Part shown: positions 8,525 to 10,437 of the stretch, piece after piece
Layout: each line of letters begins with the position of its first letter
Position numbering within the stretch: position 1 is the stretch's first letter
Assembly (NCBI GenBank): GCA_028293775.1
Contig: JAQGOD010000147.1
Span: 1-10,437, forward strand
DNA length: 10,437 nt
Source: Gammaproteobacteria bacterium
Lineage (GTDB): Bacteria; Pseudomonadota; Gammaproteobacteria; Steroidobacterales; Steroidobacteraceae
Direction of reading: 5' to 3'
Translations under genes and position numbers: made by a program
Notes under the pieces: generated by a model
Database searches by the model: none
What the model saw: only the letters and a program-made list of their open reading frames with translations
Told to the model about the DNA's origin: nothing

Positions 8525-10039
8525 TTACAAAGGTGCCGCGGCGCAGTGCCTGGCAATGAACTGGGCGTGCGTCGGCATGGCCTCCACGCACGCTGCGATA
8601 ACCTTCTTGACACTATCGACCATGCCGGCAATTTCTTGATCCGGTAGCAGGTCAACAGCGGGATGATAGTGTTGCGGTTCGATGTGCTGGCCCAGCATAA
8701 CCTGGACCCAGCTGGTGATCGCAAACATTTCCTCGGCATTGCGGAAGAATCGTCCGCTGTCTTTGAACAGGCGGATCGTGTCTGCGAGGGGTTCAGGAAT
8801 GCTCATGCCGCTGCAATATCTCCAGAAAGGGCTATCGCGGCGCTCGGTCGCGAAATAATGAAGTATCAAAAAGTCACGGATGCGTTCGATCTCGAACGCT
8901 GCTTGCGAATTATAGCGCTCAATGAGGACGGGACTGAAGTCGCGGTCGGGCATGAGGTTCAGCAGTCTCGCGATGCCGGACTGGATGAGATAAATGCTGG
9001 TCGATTCCAGCGGTTCCAAAAACCCTGAGGCCAGTCCCAAGGCCACGCAGTTCTTGTTCCAAAACTTTCTGCGCATGCCGGTGGTGAATTTGAGCTTGCG
9101 CGGTTCGGCCAATGCCCGGCCGTCCAGATGGCTCATGAGCGTGCGCGCAGCCTCCTCATCGCTGACGTGCGCGCTCGAATACACATAGCCATTTCCGGTG
9201 CGATGCTGCAAGGGAATGCGCCACTGCCAACCGGCGGCGCGCGCGGTGGAGCGCGTGAACGGGGTGGGCGCCCCGACGTTCTCGCATGGCACCGCAATTG
9301 CGCGGTCGCACGGCAACCAGTGCGTCCAGTCCTCATACCCCGTGTGCAGGGCATCCTCGATCAACAGACCCCGAAAGCCGGAACAGTCGATGAACAAATC
9401 GGCCCGGAGTTGCTCGCCGCCCTGCAGGATTACGGTCTCGATGAAGCCATCATCGGCGCGCAGCTGCACCTCGACCACCCGGCCCTCCGTTCGCTTGACG
9501 CCCCGCGCCTCGGAATAGCGGCGCAGATATTTCGCGTACAGCCCCGCGTCGAAGTGATACGCGTAGGCAATGTTGGACAGCGGCGAGTTCGTCGGCGCAT
9601 CCGAGGCCGAGGTCATGAATTTGCCGCGGGGCCCAGCCACGGTGTTCAACGAATAAGCGCCGATGTCGGCCGCCTTGCCGGCGCGGAATAATTTCAGCCA
9701 GTATTGATGAAACGGCAGCAGCCCGTAGTCGTGTCCAATGGTGCCGAAGCCATGGACGTAGCGATCGCCCAGCCTGCCCCAGTCGACGAACTCGATACCG
9801 AGTTTGAATGTCCCTTGCGTCTGCTTGACGAATTCAACTTCGTCGATTTCCAGGATCTGATTGAACAGCTTGAGGTGGGGCACCGTGGCTTCACCCACGC
9901 CCACCGTGCCGATCTCCTCGGACTCGACCAAGCGAATCGCATGACCGGGGCCCAGCACCTTCGCCAAGGCGGCGGCGGCCATCCAGCCCGCGGTGCCGCC
10001 GCCGATGAGGACAATGTTCCGTATATGGCGGTCAGTCAT
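8525..10039 (-). CDS. flavin-dependent halogenase, tryptophan 7-halogenase family
   Basis: Predicted cytoplasmic FADH2-dependent halogenase of the PrnA/RebH type (504 residues, normal length). These enzymes use reduced flavin, oxygen and halide to form hypohalous acid, which a lysine passes to an electron-rich aromatic ring. The key elements are all present: the FAD-binding GGGTAGW (13-19), VGEATVP (48-54), the catalytic lysine in GTFKLGIEF at residue 79 (the number it has in PrnA and RebH), the halogenase signature WQWRIP (271-276), and the catalytic glutamate in PLESTSIY at residue 345. The ATG at 10039 was preferred over the adjacent in-frame GTG at 10042 because GGGAAG (10042-10047) would touch that GTG; even so the spacing to the ATG is only 2 bases. 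The gene lies 9 bases after the TonB receptor. Halogenases beside TonB receptors are known in Xanthomonas and Brevundimonas (e.g. BrvH, which halogenates free indole in vitro), and their natural substrates are unknown. No partner flavin reductase lies in the window. Confidence 0.95.
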   Translation of the reverse strand: MTDRHIRNIVLIGGGTAGWMAAAALAKVLGPGHAIRLVESEEIGTVGVGEATVPHLKLFNQILEIDEVEFVKQTQGTFKLGIEFVDWGRLGDRYVHGFGTIGHDYGLLPFHQYWLKLFRAGKAADIGAYSLNTVAGPRGKFMTSASDAPTNSPLSNIAYAYHFDAGLYAKYLRRYSEARGVKRTEGRVVEVQLRADDGFIETVILQGGEQLRADLFIDCSGFRGLLIEDALHTGYEDWTHWLPCDRAIAVPCENVGAPTPFTRSTARAAGWQWRIPLQHRTGNGYVYSSAHVSDEEAARTLMSHLDGRALAEPRKLKFTTGMRRKFWNKNCVALGLASGFLEPLESTSIYLIQSGIARLLNLMPDRDFSPVLIERYNSQAAFEIERIRDFLILHYFATERRDSPFWRYCSGMSIPEPLADTIRLFKDSGRFFRNAEEMFAITSWVQVMLGQHIEPQHYHPAVDLLPDQEIAGMVDSVKKVIAACVEAMPTHAQFIARHCAAAPL

Positions 10040-10041
10040 CA

Positions 10042-10047
10042 CTTCCC
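10042..10047 (-). promoter_or_regulatory. likely ribosome binding site for the halogenase
   Basis: The minus strand reads GGGAAG, then TG, then ATG. It is the only purine-rich element in the 9-base gap after the receptor stop codon. The 2-base spacing is shorter than usual. It argues against the GTG at 10042 as start, since the site would have no spacing at all from it. Confidence 0.45.
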
Positions 10048-10048
10048 A

Positions 10049-10437
10049 TCAGAACTTCGCCCCCACCGTTAACTTGAGCGTGCGCGGCACGCCGTTGATG
10101 TTGCCCTGATAGTTGTAGGTCACCGGGTTGGAGTTGAACACGCCGTTGGTGCCGAAGTTCAGAATCGTGTCCGAATAGTTCTGATAGTTGAACACATTCA
10201 ACCCATCAAGCCGCACATACACCGTAGCGTAATTGGCGATTTCGAAGTTCTTGGTTACCTGAAGATCAAGCGCCCGGTAGCCAAAAAAGTTCTTGGGCGT
10301 TACCGAGATGGGGGAGCAGTTGCTGCCCGTGGCATAGGTTGCGCCGTAGCAGGCGAGATCGTTGATCGGAATCGGCGTGGCCAGGGTCAGTTTGGCCGCC
10401 ACCACAAAGCCCCACGGTGCGCCGTAGGAGCCGGTGC
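10049..10437 (-). CDS. TonB-dependent receptor, C-terminal end only
   Basis: The end of an outer-membrane beta-barrel importer; the frame is open from the window edge (10437) to the TGA at 10049, about 129 codons, so the plug domain and most of the barrel are outside. Visible features are alternating beta-strands with aromatic girdles, the family-typical segment FFGYRALDLQVTKNFEI then VYVRLDGLNVFNYQNY, and the last strand TLKLTVGAKF ending in the terminal phenylalanine expected for outer-membrane barrel insertion. Two cysteines (in LACYG and SNCSP) probably form a disulfide in an extracellular loop. These receptors import oligosaccharides or chelated metals across the outer membrane using TonB/ExbBD energy. 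Position next to a halogenase and a sugar-uptake operon favours a carbohydrate ligand, but the part that would show it is not in the window. Confidence 0.9.
   Translation of the reverse strand, partial: TGSYGAPWGFVVAAKLTLATPIPINDLACYGATYATGSNCSPISVTPKNFFGYRALDLQVTKNFEIANYATVYVRLDGLNVFNYQNYSDTILNFGTNGVFNSNPVTYNYQGNINGVPRTLKLTVGAKF

Noticed and set aside
8455..8739. Upstream extension of the GH144-like frame into the halogenase gene
   Set aside because: The added residues contain no domain and would bury the lipoprotein signal peptide that begins exactly at the ATG at 8454.
8525..10039. Halogenase taken as evidence of a secondary-metabolite gene cluster
   Set aside because: No PKS, NRPS, tryptophan-modifying or resistance genes are present; the neighbours are a TonB receptor and sugar-uptake genes.

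Overview
The window is a compact, one-directional carbohydrate-uptake and degradation locus. All eight genes lie on the minus strand, so transcription runs from high to low coordinates. It is GC-rich and encodes both a TonB-dependent outer-membrane receptor and a flavin-dependent tryptophan-type halogenase, a pairing known from Xanthomonadales, Caulobacterales and related Pseudomonadota. The host is therefore probably a Gram-negative proteobacterium with a large TonB-receptor repertoire. The species cannot be fixed from this window.

Layout in transcription order: (1) C-terminal end of a TonB-dependent receptor (10437-10049, cut by the window edge); (2) flavin-dependent halogenase (10039-8525); (3) a 70-base gap with a weak imperfect hairpin; (4) a lipoprotein of the glycoamylase / GH144 family (8454-6991), the family that includes endo-beta-1,2-glucanases; (5) a family-1 sugar-binding lipoprotein (6994-5711); (6) and (7) two MalF/MalG-type ABC permeases (5714-4833 and 4836-4015); (8) a 1048-residue exported protein with a discoidin-like domain and an apparent alpha/alpha-barrel hydrolase domain (4009-863); (9) a MalK/UgpC-type ATPase (866-1, cut by the window edge).

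Genes 4 to 9 form one operon by spacing: four of the five junctions are 4-base start/stop overlaps (ATGA or GTGA) and the fifth is a 5-base gap. The halogenase is separated from the receptor by only 9 bases. No tRNA, rRNA, CRISPR array, insertion sequence or long repeat was seen, and no non-coding stretch exceeds 100 bases.

Proposed working model (inference): the TonB receptor brings an oligosaccharide across the outer membrane, the GH144-like lipoprotein and the large exported hydrolase shorten it, and the binding protein with the two permeases and the ATPase imports the products. If the GH144 assignment holds, the likely substrate class is beta-1,2-glucan or sophoro-oligosaccharides. The least explained parts are the 1048-residue protein, whose family I do not recognise, and the reason for an apparently intact halogenase in a sugar-uptake locus.
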